A DNA stretch of 64,000 nt from Caldilineaceae bacterium (lineage in GTDB: Bacteria; Chloroflexota; Anaerolineae; Caldilineales; Caldilineaceae). The position numbers and the translations under genes are program-made. Below the pieces are notes generated by a model that had not been told where the DNA came from, did not search any database, and was given only the letters and a program-made list of their open reading frames with translations. This document shows, piece after piece, positions 1 through 9,968 of the stretch; the stretch's first letter is position 1, and each line of letters starts with the position of its first letter. Location: NCBI GenBank assembly GCA_014879855.1, contig JACSRH010000378.1:1-64000 (forward strand), written 5' to 3'.

Positions 1-17
1 ACTTGAAAATAGTTTCT

Positions 18-52
18 TAACGCAAAGGCGCGGAGAAGCAGAGGCGCAAAGG
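18..52. repeat. Degenerate copy of the GCAGAGGCGCAAAG intergenic repeat
   Basis: Short run of cgcaaaggcgcgg / gcagaggcgcaaag words, matching the arms of the long palindrome at 51552-51654 and the weaker one at 7591-7648. Only one side of a hairpin is visible here, so this is a partial or decayed copy, or one cut by the window edge. No gene overlaps it. Confidence 0.4.
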
Positions 53-191
53 CATTTTCATGTTCGATTATGCGCCGCAGGGGCATGGACACTGTTTGAA
101 AAGTCACGGCTGCCGGTCAACCGATGGGATAAGCTGCTTGAGTTTGGCATTTTAGCGAGTAGGAAGAGGCAACAACTGGTCTGAAAACGGG

Positions 192-480
192 TCAGGTTCT
201 GCTGGCAGCAAGGACAGAATTGGAAAGAGCGTCCCAAAGCGCCTCATTTTCAGGCCAGTTGTTGTGCGACCGGGTCCAAGTGGCCTGGAAATCCGGGTGG
301 CGCCACATTTCAGAGCGGAAAGCGCGCCAGAGGGTGTTGAAAGACCATCGTTTGGTTGTGGTGCGCCCGCGTCCCGGCGTTCTGGCGCCGCAGTCATTGC
401 CCCAGGCGCGGAAGCCAGCGAGCATGATGAGGGCATAGACCCAGACCGACCATTGTAAGGTTGCCAGCGCATCACGGGCC
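192..480 (-). pseudogene. C-terminal transposase fragment (unassigned family)
   Basis: The minus strand reads through about 95 codons to a stop at 192. They include WSVWVYALIMLAGFRAWG, then KRWSFNTLWRAFRSEMW and a W-rich tail. This pattern of aromatic residues and a hydrophobic segment near the end resembles the C-terminal part of DDE transposases common in Chloroflexota. No start codon, catalytic triad or terminal inverted repeats can be placed, and the frame runs into the neighbouring IS630 fragment at about 461-480. I treat it as a remnant. The family is not recognised, and it could also be a decayed hypothetical gene. Confidence 0.4.
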
Positions 481-798
481 AGAAATCCGTGAATATCTCA
501 AGACGCCTGGTCTCGGACTCAGGCTTGTTGCACTGCCCGCTTACACTCCCGATTCAATCCTGACGAGGCCATCTGGGACTGGATTCGCAAAGACGTGACC
601 GCAAATACCTGCTTTGGCACGGCCGCCAAAGTTCGCAACAAGATTGATGCTTTCTTGGCTGGGTTGACCCATCGCACCGATGAGGTTAAGCAGTGTTGCC
701 GCAGGGAACTGCAAGCCCGCGCTGATGCTCTTGCCACCTCTCCCGTACTGCCGGCCGTTCGGACAAGTCATGTAAATCCCACCATGCGACCAGTTTAG
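461..798 (+). pseudogene. IS630-type transposase, C-terminal remnant with frameshift
   Basis: One frame (461-553) reads HHGPEIREYLKTPG followed by LVALPAYTPD. The next frame (from 554) continues FNPDEAIWDWIRKDVTAN, then CFGTAAKVRNKIDAFLAGL, to a stop at 798. Together they give the typical end of an IS630/DDE_3 transposase, including the final catalytic Glu of the NPDE motif. The two halves are joined by a frameshift at about 550-556, where CCCGATTCAATCC appears to have lost one T from PDFNPDE. The N-terminal two thirds and the first two Asp residues are missing. The fragment is not functional. Confidence 0.75.
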
Positions 799-838
799 AA
801 GCGTCAAACCGTTGCCTACCAAACAAAAGGAGTTGATC

Positions 839-1060
839 ATGGATGCTACCACAGTTGTTGAGAAGGTCGTGATTCCAGAAGGGGCAGCCAAAGCAGATGT
901 GCGAAGTCTCTATGAAGTATTGGCAAGCGTGCCAGACCGACGCAAGCCACGCGGGAAGCGGTGCTCGTCGGCGCTGGTGTTGACGCTGCTCAGCGAGCGA
1001 CTTCGACCCTGGCTCCCAGAGCAACACGCCAAGCAGGTCATCAAGACCATGGACGCTTGA
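839..1060 (+). pseudogene. ISAs1-like transposase, N-terminal fragment
   Basis: The ATG at 839 follows an AAAGGAG ribosome binding site and opens a 73-codon frame. Its segment LYEVLASVPDRRKPRGKRCSS plus ALVLTLL matches the start of the DDE_Tnp_1-associated domain of ISAs1-type transposases (L..L..VPDpR...G.Ry.L..lL.l.lla). After LVLTLL the family pattern is lost and the frame ends within 23 residues, so the catalytic part is deleted. It lies just downstream of the IS630 remnant in the same orientation. It may still be translated as a stub, but no transposase activity is possible. Confidence 0.55.
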
Positions 1061-1147
1061 CTATCCGTTCCCTGCGCACCAGTTGCCAGTTGAATGACTG
1101 TACCAATGCCGCGTCACGGCAGAGCAAAGTCTAAATTTTACACCCTT

Positions 1148-2812
1148 TCAATCGTCGCCCGCGACCAACTCCGGCATGGTGATCTCGATCTGGTTGCGTT
1201 CTCCGTCAGTGAGGATGAAGTACTCCGCCGAGTCGGAGAGCGCGATCCAGCTTGCCTCGATGATGTTGGTCGAAGCGCCGACGGTCGTCCACTGGCGGTC
1301 GCCGTCGCTGAAGTCGATCAGGACGCGCGTCATGGCCGCGGTGCCGCTGTTACTGTCGAGGATGCGCACCTTGTAATCGGTTAAATGCACAGCACGCAGA
1401 CGCGGATAGAAGGGCATGATCGCCTTGCGCAGCGCACGGTTGAGCGCGTTGACTGGCCCGTTGCCCTCCGCCACTTCGTGGAAAATGCGCGCGTTCACCC
1501 GCACTTTGACCGTCGCCTCCGAGAACATGCCGCGGCCAGCGCGATGTTCTACGGCCGCGGTGTAGTCGATCATCTCGAAGGGCTGCTGATAACCGGGTCT
1601 CGCTCTGCGCAGCATCAGGTCGACGCTGGCTTCGGCGCTCTCGAAGGCAAAACCGGCGTTCTCCAGCTCTTTGATCTGCTGCAAGATGCGCCGTTCTTCC
1701 TCCTTGCTCAGCCCCTCAAGCCCGAACTCTTTGCGCTTGGTGGCAATGTTGTCCTTGCCGCTCAGCTCGCTGACGAGCACACGCGTCTCATTGCCGATCA
1801 GCGCGGGGTCGATGTGCTGGTAACTCATCACATACTTGACCACGGCGTTGACGTGGGTGCCGCCCTTGTGTGCAAACGCGCTCTGTCCGACAAAGGGTTG
1901 ATGCATGTCGGGGTGGAGATTCGCCATCTCGCTGACATAGCGGCTCAGCTCGACCAACTCCTTCAGATTCTCCTCTGGCACGCAGTCGTAGCCCATCTTG
2001 ATCTGCAGGTCGGGGATGATGCTGATCAGATTGGCGTTGCCGCAACGCTCGCCGTAGCCGTTCACCGTGCCCTGCACCTGCGCGCAGCCGCGGCGCACCG
2101 CCTCCAACGTGTTGGCGACGCCCGTTTCGCTGTCGTTGTGCGCGTGGATGCCGAGGGTGATGTGGGCGAGTTGCGCGGGGCGCGGGGCAGTGGGGGTCTC
2201 TTGGCCCAGCACCTCCCGGCGCACCGCGTCCACCGCCTCGGCGATCTGCCAGGGCAGGCCGCCGCCGTTGGTGTCGCACAGCACGATGCTGTCGGCGCCG
2301 CCCAGCAGCGCGGCCTTGAGCGTGGCAAGCGCGTATTCCGGGTTGGCAAGGTAGCCGTCGAAGAAGTGCTCGGCGTCGTACACAACCTCTTTGCCGTGCG
2401 CCTTGAGAAACCGCACGGTCTCGCGGATCATGCGCAGGTTCTCGTCCAGCGTCGTGCGCAGCACTTCGGTGACATGAAGATCCCAGGTCTTGCCGAAGAT
2501 CGTCACGACCGGCGTGCTGGCGCGCAGCAGGAGGCGCACCTGCTCATCGTCGGCCGGTTCGACGCCAGCTTTGCAGGTCGAGCCAAAGGCCGCCAGCCGC
2601 GCATGAGCAAGCTCAAGCTCGCTCTGCGCACGTTCGAAGAACTCGATGTCCTTGGGGTTGGACCCTGGCCAGCCGCCCTCGATGTAGCTCATGCCGAACT
2701 CGTCCAGCCGCCGCGCAATGCGCAGCTTGTCGTCGCAACTGAGCGACACGCCTTCGCCCTGCGTGCCGTCGCGCAGGGTCGTGTCGTATAAGATCACTTT
2801 TTTCGGTTGCAT
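1148..2812 (-). CDS. cimA: Citramalate synthase (CimA type)
   Basis: 554 aa. It should condense acetyl-CoA with pyruvate to (R)-citramalate, the first step of the threonine-independent route to isoleucine. The HMGL-like TIM barrel spans about residues 5-280 and starts LYDTTLRDGTQGEGVSL, with GGWPGSNPKD, the metal-binding HAHND and a NGYGERCGNANL strip typical of the long citramalate synthase family rather than LeuA. A LeuA-type allosteric domain fills about 395-550, so isoleucine feedback is likely. It lies 131 bp behind the HAD gene in the leuB-ppc operon, with a palindromic repeat between. LeuB in the same operon would act two steps later. LeuC/LeuD are not in the window. Isopropylmalate or homocitrate synthase is the less likely alternative. 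Confidence 0.88.
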   Translation of the reverse strand: MQPKKVILYDTTLRDGTQGEGVSLSCDDKLRIARRLDEFGMSYIEGGWPGSNPKDIEFFERAQSELELAHARLAAFGSTCKAGVEPADDEQVRLLLRASTPVVTIFGKTWDLHVTEVLRTTLDENLRMIRETVRFLKAHGKEVVYDAEHFFDGYLANPEYALATLKAALLGGADSIVLCDTNGGGLPWQIAEAVDAVRREVLGQETPTAPRPAQLAHITLGIHAHNDSETGVANTLEAVRRGCAQVQGTVNGYGERCGNANLISIIPDLQIKMGYDCVPEENLKELVELSRYVSEMANLHPDMHQPFVGQSAFAHKGGTHVNAVVKYVMSYQHIDPALIGNETRVLVSELSGKDNIATKRKEFGLEGLSKEEERRILQQIKELENAGFAFESAEASVDLMLRRARPGYQQPFEMIDYTAAVEHRAGRGMFSEATVKVRVNARIFHEVAEGNGPVNALNRALRKAIMPFYPRLRAVHLTDYKVRILDSNSGTAAMTRVLIDFSDGDRQWTTVGASTNIIEASWIALSDSAEYFILTDGERNQIEITMPELVAGDD

Positions 2813-2832
2813 GTTCGATTCTCTCTCAATAT

Positions 2833-2955
2833 CTTAGGAGATTAGAGATTAGAGATTAGAGATTGGAGATTGGAAATTCTACGAGTGCTACACGACCCCT
2901 ACTCTCCAATCTCCTAATCCCCAATCACCTAATCTCCAATCTCCTAATCTCCAAT
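2833..2955. repeat. AGAGATT/AATCTCC inverted repeat array
   Basis: Left arm 2837-2873 is built of GGAGATT, AGAGATT (tandem) and TGGAGATTGG words. Right arm 2903-2955 contains the complements CTCCAATCTCC, CTAATCTCC and so on. The two arms can fold into a long, imperfect, AT-richer hairpin with a loop of about 30 nt. The right arm runs into the coding sequence of the HAD gene and supplies its last three codons and stop (TAG at 2944-2946). It separates that gene from cimA. It could act as an RNA processing or attenuation element, but that is inference. Confidence 0.75.
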
Positions 2956-3722
2956 TACGTCAGCAATACTCTCCAACACCTGATCGGGCCAGATGCCGCG
3001 ACCGAGATCCTCTTTGCGGAAGCGTCCGGTTTTGACCAGCCACCCTTGAATGCCCATACGTTTGGCGCCGCGCACGTCGATCTCGATGTCGTCGCCGATC
3101 ACGGCAATGCGCTCACGCGGCAGCATCAGGTCGTCGAGCATCATCTGAAAGTACGCTTCACTTGGCTTGCCCACGACAATGGCGTTCGTTTCGGTGGCGT
3201 ATTCGAGCGCCATGACAAATGGGCCCGCGTCAAGATACAGGCCATCCGGCGTGCGCCAATGTCGCTTCTTGTGCAGCGCAATGAGCTTGGCGCCGGTGAG
3301 CAACGCCCGGAACGCACGGTTGAGCCGCGCAAAGGTGAAGCTGGCGCCCAGGTCGCCCACCACCACATACTCCGGCGTTTCTTCATCGACGTCGAGGCCG
3401 TTGAACTCCAGTTGCGCATCCGGCAAGAGCAGTGGAAAGTAACTCTTCGTCTTCTGTTCCTGCAAGAAGCGGGCGGCCACATAGGTCGCGGTGTAGAGTT
3501 CATCCAGGCTGACGTCGAAGCCTTTGGCGTGGAGATGTTCGAGCAGCGTGTAGCGACAGTAGATGGTGGTGTTGGTCATCACGCGGAAGGGAATCTGCCG
3601 GGCGCGCAGGGTGTTGATCACCGCTGTCGCGCCCGGTATCACCTCGTCGCCCAACATGAGCACGCCGTCAATATCGATCAACAAGCCGTCAATGGTGGAG
3701 AGCAAATCCGTCAAAGCACACC

Positions 3723-3726
<4 letters not shown>
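2944..3726 (-). CDS. HAD-superfamily hydrolase, HDHD2/NagD-like
   Basis: 260 aa. Motif [17 protein letters not shown] (DxDGV) is at about residues 18-33, motif II (MTNTT) near 50, and motif III/IV (KPSEAYF...[11 protein letters not shown]) near 190-220. This order, with a C2-type cap between, matches the phosphatase-like HDHD2/NagD/LHPP branch of the haloacid dehalogenase superfamily. The substrate cannot be read from sequence. The start overlaps the ppc stop by 4 bp (ATGA), so translation is probably coupled. Its last residues (IGD) and stop codon lie inside the repeat at 2833-2955, suggesting repeat insertion trimmed or rewrote the C-terminus. Confidence 0.8.
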
Positions 3727-6475
<2,749 letters not shown>

Positions 6476-6479
<4 letters not shown>

Positions 6480-7558
6480 ATTCTCGCCGCCACCAAATCC
6501 CCCATCATCGTCGCGCCCACGACTTCACTGCCCGCATCGGCGATGTCGCCGGTGCGCACGCCCGCGGCCAGCACGTCGTCCACCGCGCGCTCGACGGCCG
6601 CGGCTTCGGTCTCCAGCCCCAGACTATGACGCAGCAGCATCGCCACGCTCAGGATCGTCGCCAGCGGGTTGGCAATGCCTTGCCCGGCGATGTCGGGCGC
6701 GCTGCCGTGGATCGGCTCGTAGAGGCCGAGCGGCAGGTTGTGGCCGTTGCGCAGGTCGCCCAGGCTGGCGGAGGGCAACATGCCCATCGAGCCAGCCAGC
6801 ATCGACGCTTCGTCTGTCAAAATGTCGCCAAAGAGGTTTTCCGCCACGATCACATCGAACGTTGCGGGCCGGCGGATCAAATGCATTGCCATTGCATCGA
6901 CCAGCACATGCTCCAGCGTCACGTCGGGATATTCCTGCATCACCTCGACAGTGACGCGGCGCCAGAGCCGGCTGGAGGCGAGCACGTTGGCTTTGTCCAC
7001 ACTCGTGAGCTTCCTGCGCCGCGCGCGCGCGGCCTCTGCGGCCAGCCGCACAACGCGCTCGATCTCCGGGCGCGTGTAGAGCATCGTGTCGTAGGCCTCG
7101 TAGCCGGCGTCGCCCGCCTCCTGGCGCGGACCAAAGTAGGCGCCGCCCGTCAACTCGCGAATCACGAGCATGTCCGTTCCTTCCAACACCGATTCTTTGA
7201 TGGTGCTGGCGTGGATCAACTCCGGCTGCAGCTTGACCGGGCGCAGGTTGGCAAAGAGGTTGAGCGCCTTGCGGATGGCGAGCAGCCCGCGCTCCGGGCG
7301 ATCGACCGCGGTGGGGATGTCCCATTTTGGCCCGCCGACCGCGCCCAACAGCACGGCGTCAGCTTGCAGGCAGGCAGCGACCGTCTCGTCGGGCAGGCTC
7401 GTGCCTTTTTGGTCAATAGCGCAGCCGCCCATCAGGTGATGGTCGTAGGCAAACGCGTGGCCAAACCGCTGGCCGACCACGTCCAGAATTTTCTTGGCTT
7501 CGTTGGTCACTTCCGGGCCGATGCCATCACCGGCGAGCACGACGATCCTGGCTTGCAT
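6476..7558 (-). CDS. leuB: 3-isopropylmalate dehydrogenase
   Basis: 360 aa from the ATG at 7558. I chose this over upstream starts because the family N-terminus ([17 protein letters not shown]) begins there and AGAGGA lies 10 bases upstream. NAD-dependent oxidative decarboxylation of 3-isopropylmalate (leucine), or of methylmalate in the citramalate isoleucine route. Family motifs include the GPEV start, substrate-binding [19 protein letters not shown] with the catalytic Lys, and the metal-binding [13 protein letters not shown]. First gene of the leuB-ppc-HAD-cimA unit, with a 4-bp overlap into ppc. Isocitrate or tartrate dehydrogenase relatives are less likely given FANLRPV and the neighbours. 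Confidence 0.93.
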
Positions 7559-7590
7559 GAGAATAGTTCCTCTATCGCTGCGAGTGGATA

Positions 7591-7648
7591 AAGCACGGAG
7601 ACGCAAAGGGCAAGGAATGGCTCCTTACATCTCTGCGTCTCCGCGTCA
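7591..7648. repeat. GGAGACGCAAAG / CTGCGTCTCCGCGT inverted repeat
   Basis: Imperfect palindrome in the leuB upstream gap. The left arm GCACGGAGACGCAAAG at 7593-7608 is complementary to CTCTGCGTCTCCGCGT at 7631-7646, with one bulge. It belongs to the same class as 51552-51654. A TATAAT word at 7668-7673 lies outside it but without a convincing -35. The hairpin would sit in the 5' leader of the leuB operon if transcription starts further right. Confidence 0.6.
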
Positions 7649-7722
7649 TTGCGTATTGGTTGGCCGGTATAATACGTCAGAGTGCGCCAGATCGCCAGAA
7701 CCGTGGCGGAAGGATCAACAAA

Positions 7723-8478
7723 TCACACGGGCAATTGCGCCGAGTCCCAGGCAAAGAAGGTGACCGCGCCGGTGAGCTGCATGGCCAGGGTGGTGGCCAG
7801 CCTCAGCCGCTCATGGATGTCTGTAGCTGCGTAAAAAGCGCGCGCCGTCGCCCCCGCGGTCGGGTCAAGCGCGTCGAGCGCGCGCAGCAACTCCTTCTGA
7901 CGCGGCAAGTGCTGATTGTGCGCCAGAAAGGCATACTCGACCAGATGGCTGACCGCGCTGCCCAGGATCAGTGATGCACACGCCGCGTCGACGTCCACGA
8001 TATCGCGCGCGTTGTCCAGCGCATCAACAATGAGATAGCGACGCCAGAGCAGCGCATCATCACTGGGCGCAGGGAGTTTTGCCAGCCATGCCGCGGCTTC
8101 TGTGCGCAGCGTCTGCACAGCCGGGTCGCGGTCAAGCACGATGAACCCTGTGGTCAGGATGTGCGCCGTGATCGGGCGCGCCGCGGCGTGCTCGTCTTCA
8201 AAGTAGCGGCGCACCTGCTGGGGCGGATTGATAAAAATTTCAAAGGGCACGCCTGCGTAGCGCCGCTGCAACCGCTGGCGATAGGGCGCGTGATGCAGCA
8301 CATAGAGGTCGATGTCGCTGGTCGGCCCGCCCTGCCCGCGCAGCACGCTGCCCGCGGCGATGATGCCAATTGGACGATAGTGCTCCATTACATCGTTCAC
8401 AGCAAGGTGCAATGCTGCGTCGAAAGGCGAGACAAGTGAGGGCCATGCCATGGCCGGCAGGTCAGTGCTATCGAGCAT
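7723..8478 (-). CDS. Nucleotidyltransferase-domain protein
   Basis: 251 aa from the ATG at 8478. Start choice is uncertain because the frame stays open to 8586, but that extension encodes a short low-complexity HHSMHHSMH repeat. About residues 40-75 contain GSVLRGQGGPTSDIDLYVL, the GSxxRG..SDIDL signature of minimal/kanamycin-type nucleotidyltransferases (NTP_transf_2) with both metal-binding Asp residues. The rest is helical, with HEPN-like character (SHLVEYAFLAHNQ). It could transfer a nucleotide to a small molecule, RNA or protein. A MNT/HEPN-type toxin-antitoxin role is possible but no separate HEPN gene adjoins it. It lies upstream of leuB but is 164 bp away. Confidence 0.65.
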   Translation of the reverse strand: MLDSTDLPAMAWPSLVSPFDAALHLAVNDVMEHYRPIGIIAAGSVLRGQGGPTSDIDLYVLHHAPYRQRLQRRYAGVPFEIFINPPQQVRRYFEDEHAAARPITAHILTTGFIVLDRDPAVQTLRTEAAAWLAKLPAPSDDALLWRRYLIVDALDNARDIVDVDAACASLILGSAVSHLVEYAFLAHNQHLPRQKELLRALDALDPTAGATARAFYAATDIHERLRLATTLAMQLTGAVTFFAWDSAQLPV

Positions 8479-8631
8479 AAAGGTTATTGACTCTCTCGAC
8501 TGCTGGTGCATTGAATGGTGCATTGAATGGTGCACATCTGACCATTGAACTGCAACAGCGCCTATAGTAGCATAAGGCTCGGACACTCACATCATTTTCC
8601 GCAAATCGCACGTATACAAGCGAGATTTCCT

Positions 8632-9843
8632 ATGACAGCCAAATTATCTATGTATTTTCTGTGCGCCATACTCGCTATTTTGCCAGCGCTCGTAGCAACT
8701 GGTCAATCAACATCCGCGCCTCTGCCGGTGGAAATGTTTGTTTGGGATATTTCCATGGTGGACGAAACGGGACTGGGCAGCGCGCTTGTGATAGACGCAG
8801 AGAACGCCAGCCATATCAGCTACGCTGCACCAGACAGCCCAACGCCCACAATCAGGCTGGCGCAGCAAGCCAACGGCGCCTGGCAGGTGAAGTCGGCGCC
8901 CAGCCTGGCCGGCAGCGAGCCTTCACTGGGCGCGGTTACAAGGCTGGCGCTGGACGCGCAAGGCGCCCATCACATCGCCTACATCAGTTACAACCAATTT
9001 TCCCAGCGCCTCTACTATGTGACCGACCAGCAGAACCTGGATTGGCAGACGCCAGTGGTGCTGGATAGCGTCAATTTTCCCTCTCCGTCCTCTGTTGCGC
9101 TTGCGGTCGATGCAGCAAACCGGCCTCACGTCACGTACTGTGCGCAGGAGCCAAGCACACTGCAACGGCAGCTCCGCTATACGCATTTCGACGGCAGTCA
9201 ATGGATCAACACTCAGATCGCCAATGAGGAGTGTTGGTACGCCTCGGCGCTTGCCTTTGACAACCAGGGCATCTTGCACACAGCGTTCTACAGCATGGCC
9301 CAAGACGGCGCAAGTGGTGTGCTCAAGCACGGCAAGCTGCTCAATGGCGCCTGGGCGATCGACATCGTGGATGACAGCGCCGATGCCGGACGGCGCCTCA
9401 GCCTGGCCCTGGGCAGCGACGACTTGGCGCATATCCTCTATACGCACACCCCAGCAAGTCAAGCAGCGAAGAAAATCGACGTCGCGCCATCGATCAAGTA
9501 TGCACACCAGGTTGCAGGTCAATGGCAGGTTCAGGCCACGGGCGTTGCGCAGTCCGATGGCGGCACGGGAGAGATGGCGTTGGCGCTCGACAGCGCTGAC
9601 CAGCCTTCCTTCGTCTACGCCGCACAGAATCCTGCCGCGCTGGTCTTTGCGTGGCGCGACCGCGATGCGTGGCGCTTGTCTGGCATCGAGCAGGAAGCCG
9701 CTCTACTCCAGGGGCTTGCCCTGCAAATCGACAGCGGCGGCAGCCCGCGCGTGGCGTATAGCTTGGACAAGGTGCAAAAGTATGCAGTAGGTCGCCGTGT
9801 GACTTTGCCAGCTATGCTCCATTTCCCTTTAGCCAGTCGTTAA
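8632..9843 (+). CDS. Secreted beta-propeller-like protein
   Basis: 403 aa from the ATG at 8632, which begins a clear signal peptide (MTAKLSMYFLCAILAILPAL, cleavage near residue 25). No lipobox. About six blade-like repeats carry a consensus such as LALDAQGAHHIAYIS, LAVDAANRPHVTYC, LAFDNQGILHTAFYS and LALDSADQPSFVYA, each followed by a W-containing strand. This pattern matches secreted propeller proteins that report fields like DxxgxpHixY. No catalytic residues are evident, so it is probably an extracellular binding or structural protein. It is one of only two plus-strand genes. Its stop codon lies within the first unit of a 13-bp tandem repeat. Confidence 0.6.
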   Translation: MTAKLSMYFLCAILAILPALVATGQSTSAPLPVEMFVWDISMVDETGLGSALVIDAENASHISYAAPDSPTPTIRLAQQANGAWQVKSAPSLAGSEPSLGAVTRLALDAQGAHHIAYISYNQFSQRLYYVTDQQNLDWQTPVVLDSVNFPSPSSVALAVDAANRPHVTYCAQEPSTLQRQLRYTHFDGSQWINTQIANEECWYASALAFDNQGILHTAFYSMAQDGASGVLKHGKLLNGAWAIDIVDDSADAGRRLSLALGSDDLAHILYTHTPASQAAKKIDVAPSIKYAHQVAGQWQVQATGVAQSDGGTGEMALALDSADQPSFVYAAQNPAALVFAWRDRDAWRLSGIEQEAALLQGLALQIDSGGSPRVAYSLDKVQKYAVGRRVTLPAMLHFPLASR

Positions 9844-9910
9844 TGCCAACTGTTAATGCCAACTGTTAATGCCAACTGTTAATGCCAGCCGTTAATGCCA
9901 GCGGTTAATA
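9839..9910. repeat. 13-bp tandem repeat, five copies plus a partial
   Basis: The unit GTTAATGCCAACT repeats at 9839, 9852 and 9865, then as the variants GTTAATGCCAGCC (9878) and GTTAATGCCAGCG (9891), ending GTTAATA. The first copy contributes the TAA stop codon of the propeller gene, so repeat expansion is anchored at the gene end. There are no spacers, so it is not a CRISPR. Confidence 0.95.
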
Positions 9911-9911
9911 T

Positions 9912-9955
9912 CGTTCCCGGCATGGCGCAGCGACAAGCGCGCCATGCCGGGAACG
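9912..9955. terminator. Perfect 17-bp hairpin between convergent genes
   Basis: CGTTCCCGGCATGGCGC (9912-9928) pairs perfectly with GCGCCATGCCGGGAACG (9939-9955) around a 10-nt loop. It lies between the plus-strand propeller gene and the minus-strand UxaA-type gene, so it is placed to end transcription from both sides. The T tract on either side is poor (CAATTTTG on the right), so it may be an RNA stabiliser rather than a classical intrinsic terminator. Confidence 0.75.
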
Positions 9956-9968
9956 TGGAGCAATTTTG

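Noticed and set aside
1385..2791. 468-codon plus-strand open frame opposite cimA
   Set aside because: Composition is antisense-like, no start signal, and the minus strand encodes a complete citramalate synthase.
7668..7673. TATAAT word as a promoter for leuB or the nucleotidyltransferase
   Set aside because: No -35 hexamer at 15-19 bp on either strand, and orientation relative to leuB does not fit well.
9839..9910. Short regular repeats considered as a CRISPR array
   Set aside because: The 13-bp units are directly adjacent, with no spacers, and no cas genes are present.
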